From assembly GCA_965243335.1 (NCBI GenBank), contig OZ251545.1, positions 992,001 through 1,056,000 of the forward strand: 64,000 nt of DNA. Direction: 5' to 3'. Each line of letters starts with the position of its first letter. The first letter of the stretch is position 1. Below, piece after piece: positions 48,913-56,007 of this stretch. The translations under genes were made by a program, and so were the position numbers. Origin of the DNA: JAJDXW01 sp965243335 (GTDB taxonomy: Bacteria > Pseudomonadota > Gammaproteobacteria > HK1). The notes below the pieces were generated by a model. The model had not been told where the DNA came from. It made no database searches and worked only from the letters and a program-made list of their open reading frames with translations.

Positions 48913-49941
48913 TCAGGACGAGGGCCGGACCATCCGTTCCGTGCGCGCGATCAGGTCCGCGCCCGTGTCGCGGTCGATCATCCAGTCGCCGACCTCGCCG
49001 AGCTGGTCAGGCGCCGCGAGACGGTCCAGCAACCCCGCCGGCCGGGCGGACGTCCCGGGGCCGAACTTCCGCTCCGCCCATCGACACAGCAGCGCCCGTT
49101 CCTCGGCGCGGCCCTGCTCGATGCCCCGCTCCAAGCCTTGCTCCATGCCCCGCTCGATCCCTCGCTCGATGCCCTGCTCGATGCTCTTCAAGCGAGCCTC
49201 CTCGTAATACTCCTTCGCCCATTCGGCCAGCATCGTCGGCTCCTCCTCCATTTGCCCCAACACTTCCTCCGAGACGGAGCCGGGCGGCGCGGCCAGCTCC
49301 GACACCCATCGCAGGAACGACCGCCTGAGTCCCGGGTCACCCCCGCTCCGGAACCAGCCCGGCAGCCGCGACGCCGCCCGGGCCAAGTCCTCCGGCGAAC
49401 GGCTGGCCTCGAACTCCACCAGCGACGCCACCAGATTGTCCTCGGGCAGATCGTCCTCTCCGAGCCCCCGCTCGTCAAGCACGAAGTAGCGCAGCGACGG
49501 CTGGTACCCCGTGAGCGATCCCTCGACCGGGGCCACCAGCTTCGCCACCTCGTCCGCCGCCCGCCAGCGCGAGCGACCGTTGTACAGCACCACCGGCAGC
49601 ACCGGGGGAAGCTCCCCCTCCGGCCCCATCTCCCGGCGGCGAATGAGGTCCTGGTACAACAGGCTCGCGTAGGCCAGCATACGAACGGCCATGTACCGGT
49701 CGGACGTGGACTGGAACTCCAGCAGCACCAGCACCTGGAGCCAGGACGAGCCCTGGAACCGCACCCGCCACAGGCTGTCGCCTTGGCGGCGGCGCAGGTC
49801 CTCGCTCACGAGCTCCGCGGGAACCTTCTCCAGGGTCTTGAAGTCGAGCATGTCGCTCCACCCCTTCGCGGCGAACCCGCGCAGCAGGTCCGCGACCATG
49901 CGCGGATAGGAGAACAGTTGCTTGTAGGCGGCGTCCTGCAT
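48913..49941 (-). CDS. Rpn/YhgA-like PD-(D/E)XK nuclease (recombination-promoting family)
   Basis: This 342-residue protein begins QDAAYKQLFSYPRMVADLLRGF. The nuclease core follows with MLDFKTLEKVPAE, LWRVRF and LQVLVLLEFQSTSDRYMAVRML, giving the acidic D...E-x-Q pattern of Rpn proteins (COG5464 group). The C-terminus has a repeated heptad-like stretch SIEQGIERGIERGMEQGLER, typical of the family and prone to slippage. Known RpnA-E are Ca-stimulated endonucleases that promote RecA-independent recombination and are often described as putative transposases. It stands alone, opposite in direction to a truncated helicase, which its insertion may have caused. Confidence 0.82.
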   Translation of the reverse strand: MQDAAYKQLFSYPRMVADLLRGFAAKGWSDMLDFKTLEKVPAELVSEDLRRRQGDSLWRVRFQGSSWLQVLVLLEFQSTSDRYMAVRMLAYASLLYQDLIRRREMGPEGELPPVLPVVLYNGRSRWRAADEVAKLVAPVEGSLTGYQPSLRYFVLDERGLGEDDLPEDNLVASLVEFEASRSPEDLARAASRLPGWFRSGGDPGLRRSFLRWVSELAAPPGSVSEEVLGQMEEEPTMLAEWAKEYYEEARLKSIEQGIERGIERGMEQGLERGIEQGRAEERALLCRWAERKFGPGTSARPAGLLDRLAAPDQLGEVGDWMIDRDTGADLIARTERMVRPSS

Positions 49942-50058
49942 CCACCCAATGTAGCCGCGCCCGGCTCCGGACGATGCCGCCGTCTGGCTCGAATCGCCCG
50001 GGAGATCGGTTCGCGTTTCGTAGGAAAACGCCCCGCCCGTCGTGGGGAGAAGGACCCC

Positions 50059-50904
50059 GAGCTTCGCTTGGAGACGGACGCGGGCCGCGCCGCCCTCACC
50101 CTGGACGCCCCGGAGGACCTGCGGCGCCGCTTCGGCTTCTTCCCGCGCGAGGTGGTCCCGGACCAGTGGCGCTTCGTCCTGACCTCCGACCCGCGCCGCA
50201 TGAGCGAGGCCATCGCGGAGAGCCGCCGCAACGAAGCGGCGTGGCCCCGCGTGCACTACCTCTGGCGCCTGAACCCGGTGGTCGGCTGGCTGAACGACCG
50301 CATGTCCGCCGCCTTCGGCCGGCACGAGGCCCCGGTGCTGGCGGGCGTGCCGGGGCTCGCGCCGGACGAGACGGTGTTCGTGCTCTCGGGGCTGGTCCCG
50401 AACCGCCGGAGCCATCCCCTGGTGTACGAGTGGATCGGCGTCGCGTACCGGGGCGGCCGGTTCGAGGCGCTGGTCGCCTTCGACGACCTGCTCGCGCGCA
50501 CCGGGCTCGGGCGCGGCCCCGTCCCGAACCGCGGCCCCGCCGCGAACGGCGGCGGGCAGCCGCCGGCGGCCCTCGACGCGCTCCAGCGCTGGCTGCCGGA
50601 GGCGGTGGCGAAGGCCCGAGAGTGGGTCGTCGGGCGCCGCGGCGCCTTCGAGAAGCGGATCAACGCCAAGCTGGACCACGCGGTGGCGGCGCTCGATGAC
50701 CTGAAGGCGCGCCGGCTCCGCCAGCTCGAGCTGCGGCTCGCGGGGTCGGGCCAGGCGGAAGCCATCGAGCGCGCGCGGGCGGAGCGAAGCCGCCACGAAG
50801 TCGAGGAGATATTCGACGAGTACCTGAAATGGATCCAGGACGCGATGACCACCGAGCCCCGGCCCTGGATCAAGGTGGTCTGCGCCATGACCGGGGAGCG
50901 GTGA
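50059..50904 (+). pseudogene. C-terminal remnant of a SNF2-type helicase (DrmD-like)
   Basis: About 281 residues are open: LRRRFGFFPREVVPD, then VLTSDPRRMSEAIAESRRNE, LNPVVGWLNDRMSAAFGRHE, FVLSGLVPNRRSHPLVYEW and ending RHEVEEIFDEYLKWIQDAM. This is the accessory C-terminal region of very large SNF2-family helicases such as those in DISARM-type loci. The whole ATPase part, at least 700 residues, is missing. No start codon with a ribosome site is apparent, and the left boundary is near the Rpn gene. I therefore call it a relic. Confidence 0.55.
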
Positions 50905-51212
50905 CGGGGAGGGTTCCGGCTGAACCCGCAAACGTCGGAACGCGCCGATTCCGGGGCGTATGGGCTCCCGCTCTCGCGAAGCCTGCCCCCGGCTCGAACG
51001 GGGGAACGACGGCGCCGGGGCCGCGGGAACGGCTCGGGGGGGAGGGCGGATCACCCGCGCCCGTCGGGATGCGCCGATCCCAGGATGCGCCGCCCTCTGG
51101 GAGAGGGATGCGAGCCAACGGAGGAGAAGCCGCCGTAGCGAAGCATGGCGGTCGCGGACGAGGAAGCCAGGCCCCGTTCATGCTCACCTTCTCATTGGCG
51201 CAACGCTTCTTC
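50905..51212. other. Gene-free spacer before the DUF262 gene
   Basis: No gene is supported. The sequence is GC-rich on the left and becomes AT-richer towards the candidate DUF262 promoter on the right. Confidence 0.4.
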
Positions 51213-51241
51213 TTGACACCTTCGATCCCATAAGATACGTT
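51213..51241 (+). promoter_or_regulatory. Sigma-70-type promoter of the DUF262 gene
   Basis: A perfect -35 box TTGACA is followed after exactly 17 bases by TACGTT, which keeps the first, second and last bases of the -10 consensus. The nearby TAAGAT word is only 12 bases from the -35 box and therefore less suitable. The start codon is 60 bases downstream. Confidence 0.5.
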
Positions 51242-51301
51242 CGCCCTCGTTGCAGGCTGTCGTTGCTCATTGAGCATTCGACCATCGCATACGGAAGCAT
51301 C

Positions 51302-52450
51302 ATGACCCCAAGCCAGCCCCGAATCGAAGAGGAAATCGAAGGTCTCGTCGATCCTGTCACGGACGTCGACGAGAACGTGTATCCGCTCGATGACGTCATG
51401 GTCCGCTCCGAAACGCGCACGGTCGCGGAGGTGGTCAACCGCATAAAGCGCAAGCGCTACGTCCTGGCCCCCGATTTCCAGCGTGACTTCGTATGGGAGC
51501 CCTCCAAGCAATCCAAGCTCATGGAAAGCTGCCTCATGCGCATACCGCTCCCTGTTCTCTACGTTGCGGAAGGTAAAGACGGGAGAATCGTGGTCGTTGA
51601 CGGGCTTCAGCGCCTGACGACGTTCGTTCGTTTCCTTGATAACAAATTGGCGCTGACCGGGCTGGGCCGTGAGAATTCGTTGAACGGAAGGCGCTTCTCC
51701 GGCCTGCCGATACATCTTCGGGAACGGGTGGGGGACACGCAACTGACGCTCTACATCCTCGACCGGGATGCGCCGCAGCGGGTGCGGCTCGACATATTCG
51801 AGCGTGTCAACAGCGGCGCCATCTTCACCCGCCAGCAGATGCGCAACGCCATTTACAACGGACCCGGTACGCGCTGGCTCTCGGACATGGCGAAGAAGAA
51901 GAGTTTCCTGACGGCGACCGGCCGATCGCTGAACGCCAAGACCATGCGCGACCGGGAGGCAATCAACCGGTTCGCCGGGTTCTGCCTGCTCGGTTGGGAG
52001 TCCTACGTCAACGGTGACATGGACGAATTCCTGGCCCAGAGCCTGGAGCTTCTCAATGACGAAGACGATGAGGCTCTCCATGAAATGGAAAGGGCGTTCG
52101 TCCAGTCCATGAACAAGAACTACGAATTGTTCGGCCGTCACGCCTTTCGGAGATCCCTGGCCATGGACAGGAGGAAGCGATCCGTCATCAACATCTCCCT
52201 GTTCGACGTGTTTTCATGGGCGTTCACGCATATACCCCGCGGGATGATCAATGAATATGGGGATGAAATAGAGCAAACCGTCATCAATCTGGTTCTGGAC
52301 CCGGAATTCGAAGACGCGGTCACCTATTCCACGAACAGCACCAAGCAGGTCGATACCAGGTTCGACATGGTCGAACAGGCGCTCGGTCCTTACATGTCGG
52401 AAGGACATTCCAGCTCCAAACAGCCTGGCATCCGGGGTTTACCATCATGA
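51302..52450 (+). CDS. DUF262-domain protein (ParB/GmrSD-related)
   Basis: In this 382-residue protein the DUF262 core spans about residues 40-160: VLAPDFQRDFVWEPSKQSKLMES and the signature VVVDGLQRLTTFVRF (D-G-x-Q-R). IFERVNSGAIFTRQQMRNAI follows. DUF262 is a ParB-like NTPase/nuclease domain found in the type IV restriction system GmrSD and in other defence genes. The DUF1524 HNH domain of GmrD is absent, so a partner protein would be needed. Base composition is clearly less GC-rich than core genes nearby, a sign of transfer. Its stop codon overlaps the start of an ATPase remnant (ATGATGA), showing that the lost partner was an AAA ATPase. Confidence 0.8.
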   Translation: MTPSQPRIEEEIEGLVDPVTDVDENVYPLDDVMVRSETRTVAEVVNRIKRKRYVLAPDFQRDFVWEPSKQSKLMESCLMRIPLPVLYVAEGKDGRIVVVDGLQRLTTFVRFLDNKLALTGLGRENSLNGRRFSGLPIHLRERVGDTQLTLYILDRDAPQRVRLDIFERVNSGAIFTRQQMRNAIYNGPGTRWLSDMAKKKSFLTATGRSLNAKTMRDREAINRFAGFCLLGWESYVNGDMDEFLAQSLELLNDEDDEALHEMERAFVQSMNKNYELFGRHAFRRSLAMDRRKRSVINISLFDVFSWAFTHIPRGMINEYGDEIEQTVINLVLDPEFEDAVTYSTNSTKQVDTRFDMVEQALGPYMSEGHSSSKQPGIRGLPS

Positions 52451-52560
52451 TGATCACCTCGATAACGCTGGAAAACTTCAAGTGCTTCGAAGCACTCGAG
52501 CTCCCGTGCGCGCCGCTGACGGTGCTGACCGGGTACAACGCGGCCGGCAAGTCCAGGACC
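52447..52560 (+). pseudogene. N-terminal remnant of the AAA ATPase partner of the DUF262 gene
   Basis: The start reads MITSITLENFKCFEALELP, then LTVLTGYNAAGKSRTLL, the first strand and Walker A of a RecF/OLD-type ATPase. The family match ends right after the P-loop. The frame stays open to 52755 with unrelated residues. A deletion apparently joined this N-terminus to the next gene's C-terminal half. Confidence 0.65.
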
Positions 52561-52601
52561 CTGCTTCCCGCTTCGCCGTCGATCCGCTATGCGTCGTTCA
52601 T

Positions 52602-53124
52602 GGGCTGGAGGAGGAGCCCATCGGCCGCGTCCCCGTTGCGAACTTCCATGAAACGAACGCGCTTGCGGATGCGCTGCGGGCGGCGCGACCGGAGCCCGAG
52701 ACCTGGCCGGAACTGCTCGCGGAGGCTCGCGCCCGCTTCGATCGCCTGCACATAGGCAGTCACTGTGACCGCGTCCTCGCACGCCCCCCCTTACCATCCA
52801 CCGGGAGGGAGGAGGATTCTCGAGCTGCTCGACGTACTGCAACGGCTGATGACGGAAATGAACAATGACGGCAGGCTCTCCGAGGCCGGCGAGGAATTGC
52901 GAAACACGTACTTCGTCGGGGAAAGATCGTGGTTCTCGGACGAGTCCGAAACACGCAAGCGCTCCCCGGAGACCTTCACCTTTCCCGACCCCGACGGCGA
53001 TGGAACACTGGTCTGCTTCTGGCGCGACAAGGTCTCCACGCGGGCCTTCCGCATCCACTTCGAGTGGCCCGTCTCGCCGCCCGTCCGGCGGCTCCGCGTC
53101 GTCTATATCGGGCCGCATCTCTGA
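52602..53124 (+). pseudogene. C-terminal half of an uncharacterised defence-linked gene, frameshifted
   Basis: One frame reads RVPVANFHETNALADALRAA and WPELLAEARARFDRLHIGSH. It shifts at a run of seven C (52784-52790) into RILELLDVLQRLMTEMNNDG, YFVGERSWFSDESETRK, LVCFWRDKVSTRAFRIHFEW and ends RLRVVYIGPHL. The two parts look like one protein of about 170 residues that lost its N-terminus by deletion and its frame by one extra C. I do not know the family. Its place after DUF262 and an AAA ATPase suggests a third component of the same cassette. Confidence 0.45.
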
Positions 53125-53257
53125 CCCCAGGCGGCGGCGAGGGCTTCCGTCGGCCGTTCGCCCCCGTTCGCTTCACCCCCCGAGCCGCGTGCCACCGGCT
53201 GTTTCGGCCCCGCCGCCGGAGAGCCGAAGCCGGGATGTTCCTCGCCCCGAGCGCCGC
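53125..53257. other. Spacer between the DUF262 cassette and toxin-antitoxin relics
   Basis: Nothing recognisable is present in this short GC-rich stretch. The minus-strand HicB-like relic starts just beyond it. Confidence 0.3.
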
Positions 53258-53371
53258 TCACGGCCCTTGCCGCGCGGCGAGCCCTTGCGCCAGGAACGTG
53301 GCGGCCAGTTGGTTCAGGCTGACCCCCTCGCTCGCCGCGCGTCTGGCGAGCTCCGACCTGATACAGACCAT
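53258..53371 (-). pseudogene. C-terminal remnant of a HicB-type ribbon-helix-helix antitoxin
   Basis: The 37 codons contain RSELARRAASEGVSLNQLAA followed by TFLAQGL, the ribbon-helix-helix ending of HicB antitoxins (L-H-x-x-L-A-x-x-A-x-x-x-G-V-S-L-N-Q). The HicB substrate-like N-terminal domain and a hicA toxin are not visible. It overlaps the region upstream of the VapB-like gene in antisense. Confidence 0.45.
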
Positions 53372-53420
53372 TCGTGATACCGTTGGGACAATGCTCGACA
53401 GGGCGATGACTGGACGGAAC

Positions 53421-53699
53421 ATGGCCAGCCCGAAGTACGCAGGCAGCGCCCCGCCCGCCTTCGCGCGGGTCTTCATGAACGGGAGGTCCCAGGCGGTGCG
53501 TCTGCCGCGGGAGTTCCGCTTCGATACGGACATGGTCGCCGTCCGGCGCGAGGGCCGCAACGTGATCCTGAGCCCGCTCTACACGGACTGGGACAACTAC
53601 CTTCGGAACGCGCCGCGGGTCGGGGAAGACTTCGTTGCGGCGATGGACGAGCTGCGGCGGAACCCCCTGCCACTGGAGGACCGGGAGCCCTTCGTTTGA
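53421..53699 (+). CDS. VapB/VagC-like antitoxin (AbrB-type), orphan
   Basis: The 92-residue protein contains ARVFMNGRSQAVRLPREFRF followed by DTDMVAVRREGRNVILSP, the swapped-hairpin (AbrB/MazE-like) DNA-binding domain of VapB/VagC antitoxins. A C-terminal segment DWDNYLRNA...LPLEDREPF should neutralise the toxin. A vapC gene is expected within a few bases after the stop codon, but only repeat-containing spacer follows, so it is an orphan or solitary antitoxin. The ATG before ASPKYAGSAPPAFARV was chosen. An upstream ATG at the same frame would add ten residues. Confidence 0.65.
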   Translation: MASPKYAGSAPPAFARVFMNGRSQAVRLPREFRFDTDMVAVRREGRNVILSPLYTDWDNYLRNAPRVGEDFVAAMDELRRNPLPLEDREPFV

Positions 53700-53784
53700 T
53701 CTCCCATCCGTCGAACAACCTGCAACGAGGCGACAGGAACTCGTCCGCCAATCGACCTCCCGACGCCAGCGACATCGGCCTCCC

Positions 53785-53912
53785 TTGGGAACGCGGGCGT
53801 CTTGGGGCCAGCGGGAGCACCGCCTCCTGGGAACGCGGGCGTCCCGCCCGCATTTTCATTTCCGGGGGCTTCGCCCCCGGGCGGGCGGGACGCCCGCGTT
53901 CCCAGGAGCGCC
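53785..53912. repeat. Intergenic palindromic repeat, copy 5
   Basis: A solitary left arm TTGGGAACGCGGGCGTCTTG lies at the left. It is followed by the best-preserved hairpin in the window: CCTGGGAACGCGGGCGTCCC plus GCCCGC, an inner CCGGGGGCTTCGCCCCCGG stem-loop, and the complementary arm GCGGGCGGGACGCCCGCGTT plus CCCAGG. It occupies the space where a vapC gene would be expected and lies before the convergent end of the RhlB gene. Confidence 0.85.
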
Positions 53913-53939
53913 TGCGGCGTCGGCCTGAGCGCCCGCGGT

Positions 53940-55355
53940 TCAGACGCCGGGGGGCGGGGCGGCGCGGCCTGCCGTCCTCCTCGGACCGCGGCCGCCGCGT
54001 GGGCGCTTCTCCCGCTGCCCCGCGCGCCGCCGGCTCCTCGGCAGCGGGGCGGACGGGCGCGGCTTGACCAGCATCGACTCGTCCACCCGCTCGGTCGGGA
54101 GCCGCATCCCGAGAAGCTCTTCGATGTCCGCCAGGGAGTAGACGAACCGGTCGCACGCGAGGCTCACCGCCTCGCCCTTCTCCCCCACCCGGGCCGTCCG
54201 CCCGATCCGGTGCACGTAGTCCTCCGCGTCCTGGGGAAGGTCGAAGTTGAACACGTGGGTCACCCCCGGGACGTGGAGACCGCGGGCCGCCACGTCCGTC
54301 GCGACGAGGACCGGGAGCGCGCCGGCATGGAAGCGCTCCAGCAGGGCGAGCCGGCGCCGCTGCGGGACGTCCCCCGAGAGCACCGCGGCCGAGTAGCCGT
54401 TGCCTTCGAGCATGCCCCCGAGGCGCTCCGCCATCTGGCGCGTATTGACGAACACGATCGCCCGGTCCACGCCCGGCTGCCGGAGCAATCCGAGCAGGAG
54501 GGGGATCTTCTCGTCCTGCCCGACGTGGAAGAGCCGCTGGGTCACCTCGTCGACGAGCACCCGGTCGGGAGGCCGGGTGTCGATGAGGGTCGCCTCGTTC
54601 ATGTGCTCGTAGGCGAGCTCGAGCACCCGCTGGGAGAGGGTCGCGGAGAAGAGGAAGCTCTGCCGCCGGGCCGGGGGGCGCAGGCGCCGCAGCAGGTAGC
54701 GGATGTCGCGGATGAACCCGAGGTCGAACATCCGGTCCGCCTCGTCGAGGACGAACACGTCCACCGCGCGCAGGTCGTAGAGGCGCTGCCGGTGGTAGTC
54801 GATGAGGCGGCCCGGGGTCCCGATGAGGACGTCGAGCCCCCCCTCGATCATGCGCCGCTGGCTGTCGTAGCCGGCCCCGCCGAAGACCACCCCCATCGCG
54901 AGCCCGGTATGGCGGCCGATGACCTCCGCGTCCTTGTGGATCTGGATGGCGAGCTCGCGGGTCGGGGCCACGACGAAGATCCGGGGGCGGCACGGGGGGC
55001 CGCCGCTCCGGGCGGCGCGGGAGGAGCGCTCCGCGTTGGCCGCGCCGCCCTCCGCAGCGCCGCCCCCCTCCGTCGACTCGGCGAAGGGAGGGCTGCCGAG
55101 GACCCGGTGCATGGCCGCGATCAGGAACGCCGCGGTCTTTCCGGTGCCGGTGCGGGCCTGCCCCGCGACGTCGCGGCCCGCGAGGGCGAGCGGCAGGGTC
55201 TGCGCCTGGATGGGGGTGCAACGTTCGAATCCCGCCTCCCTCACCCCCTTGAGAAGCGTCGGATCGAGGCCCATTTCCTCGAACCCGGTGTCGGAGAAGA
55301 TGCCGGTTGGGCCGGCCGGATCGGCCTCGTCGGGCCGCTTGCAATCGTTGTTCAA
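53940..55355 (-). CDS. rhlB: DEAD-box RNA helicase, RhlB type
   Basis: This is a helicase of about 471 residues. It shows FERCTPIQAQTLPLALAGRD (Q motif), GQARTGTGKTAAF (motif I), VVAPTRELAIQIH, VFGGAGYDSQRRMIEGG, LIGTPGRLIDYHRQ, VLDEADRMFDLGFI (motif II), LFSATLSQRV (motif III), VATDVAARGLHVPGVTHVFN and YVHRIGRTARVGEKG (motif VI). The Y-D-x-Q...G-x-D-V-L-I-G-T-x-G-R-L-I-D-Y pattern and the divergent trxA neighbour match E. coli RhlB, the helicase of the RNA degradosome. An acidic-free insertion lies after motif I. The basic C-terminal tail is long. No ATG fits; a TTG at 55355 after GGAAACAAG is my choice, with a GTG at 55427 as alternative. Confidence 0.88.
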   Translation of the reverse strand: MNNDCKRPDEADPAGPTGIFSDTGFEEMGLDPTLLKGVREAGFERCTPIQAQTLPLALAGRDVAGQARTGTGKTAAFLIAAMHRVLGSPPFAESTEGGGAAEGGAANAERSSRAARSGGPPCRPRIFVVAPTRELAIQIHKDAEVIGRHTGLAMGVVFGGAGYDSQRRMIEGGLDVLIGTPGRLIDYHRQRLYDLRAVDVFVLDEADRMFDLGFIRDIRYLLRRLRPPARRQSFLFSATLSQRVLELAYEHMNEATLIDTRPPDRVLVDEVTQRLFHVGQDEKIPLLLGLLRQPGVDRAIVFVNTRQMAERLGGMLEGNGYSAAVLSGDVPQRRRLALLERFHAGALPVLVATDVAARGLHVPGVTHVFNFDLPQDAEDYVHRIGRTARVGEKGEAVSLACDRFVYSLADIEELLGMRLPTERVDESMLVKPRPSAPLPRSRRRAGQREKRPRGGRGPRRTAGRAAPPPGV

Positions 55356-55406
55356 CTTGTTTCCAATGGGGGGCGCGCCCCCTCTAGTGAACGGGAGAAG
55401 ACCGGA

Positions 55407-55733
55407 ATGAGCGACAAGATCGTCCACCTGTCGGATGCGGCCTTCGAGCAGGACGTGCTCGAGTCCGCGAAGCCGGTGCTGGTGGATTACTGGGCCGAAT
55501 GGTGTGGACCCTGCAAGATGATCGCGCCGATCCTCGAAGATATCGCGGAAGAATACGACGGTCGGGTCACGATTGCAAAGCTGAACATCGACGAGAACCC
55601 GTCCACCCCGCCGAAGTACGGCATCCGCGGCATCCCGACCCTCATGCTGTTCAAGAACGGCGCCGTGGAGGCGACCAAGGTCGGCGCCCTCTCCAAGTCG
55701 CAGCTCACCGCCTTCCTCGACAGCAACATCTGA
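55407..55733 (+). CDS. trxA: Thioredoxin 1
   Basis: This 108-residue canonical thioredoxin has the active site WAEWCGPCKM (residues 29-38), then KLNIDENPSTPPKYGIRGIP with the cis-proline, TLMLFKNG and the final helix LTAFLDSNI. It is the cytoplasmic dithiol reductant for ribonucleotide reductase, peroxiredoxins and other enzymes. It is divergent from rhlB with only about 50 bases between the starts, as in gammaproteobacteria. The ATG follows GGGAGAAGACCGGA. A strong hairpin follows the stop codon. The rho gene that often follows trxA is not here. Confidence 0.95.
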   Translation: MSDKIVHLSDAAFEQDVLESAKPVLVDYWAEWCGPCKMIAPILEDIAEEYDGRVTIAKLNIDENPSTPPKYGIRGIPTLMLFKNGAVEATKVGALSKSQLTAFLDSNI

Positions 55734-55737
55734 GCCC

Positions 55738-55766
55738 GGCCCCGAGCCCGCGCGGGCTCCGGGGCC
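55738..55766 (+). terminator. Terminator-like hairpin after trxA
   Basis: GGCCCCGAGCCCGC pairs with GCGGGCTCCGGGGCC, with a single bulged C, starting 5 bases after the trxA stop codon. No T tract follows. Confidence 0.5.
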
Positions 55767-55846
55767 GTCGCGAAGGCGTCCCGTCTCCGCTCCCGGCCCC
55801 CGTCCGGGCGTGCGGTCGAGGACGGCGCGCCCTGCCTCCGAATCGA

Positions 55847-55978
55847 GGCATGTGCGTAGCGGGGTTTTCGCGCCGGCACACCGCTCGCCAATGCCCCTGG
55901 GTACGCCGGCGTCTCGCCGGCATGCGCGTTTCCGAGCGCTCGACCCCCGGGCCGGCGGGACGCCGGCGTACCCAGGAG
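55847..55978. repeat. Intergenic palindromic repeat, copy 6 (variant stem)
   Basis: The left end GGCATGTGCGTAGCGGGGTT matches copies 1 and 7. The hairpin arms differ from the other copies: CCTGGGTACGCCGGCGTCTC and GCCGGCGGGACGCCGGCGTA plus CCCAGG. Where other copies have GAACGCGGGCG, this one has GTACGCCGGCG, and the opposite arm carries the matching changes. It lies between trxA and the convergent D-aminoacylase gene. Confidence 0.8.
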
Positions 55979-56007
55979 CGGGTCGAAGCGGCGGCGGGGC
56001 GGGGCCT

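Noticed and set aside
51213..51236. Promoter formed by TTGACA and TAAGAT
   Set aside because: The spacing is 12 bases, too short for sigma-70; the 17-base-spaced TACGTT was preferred.
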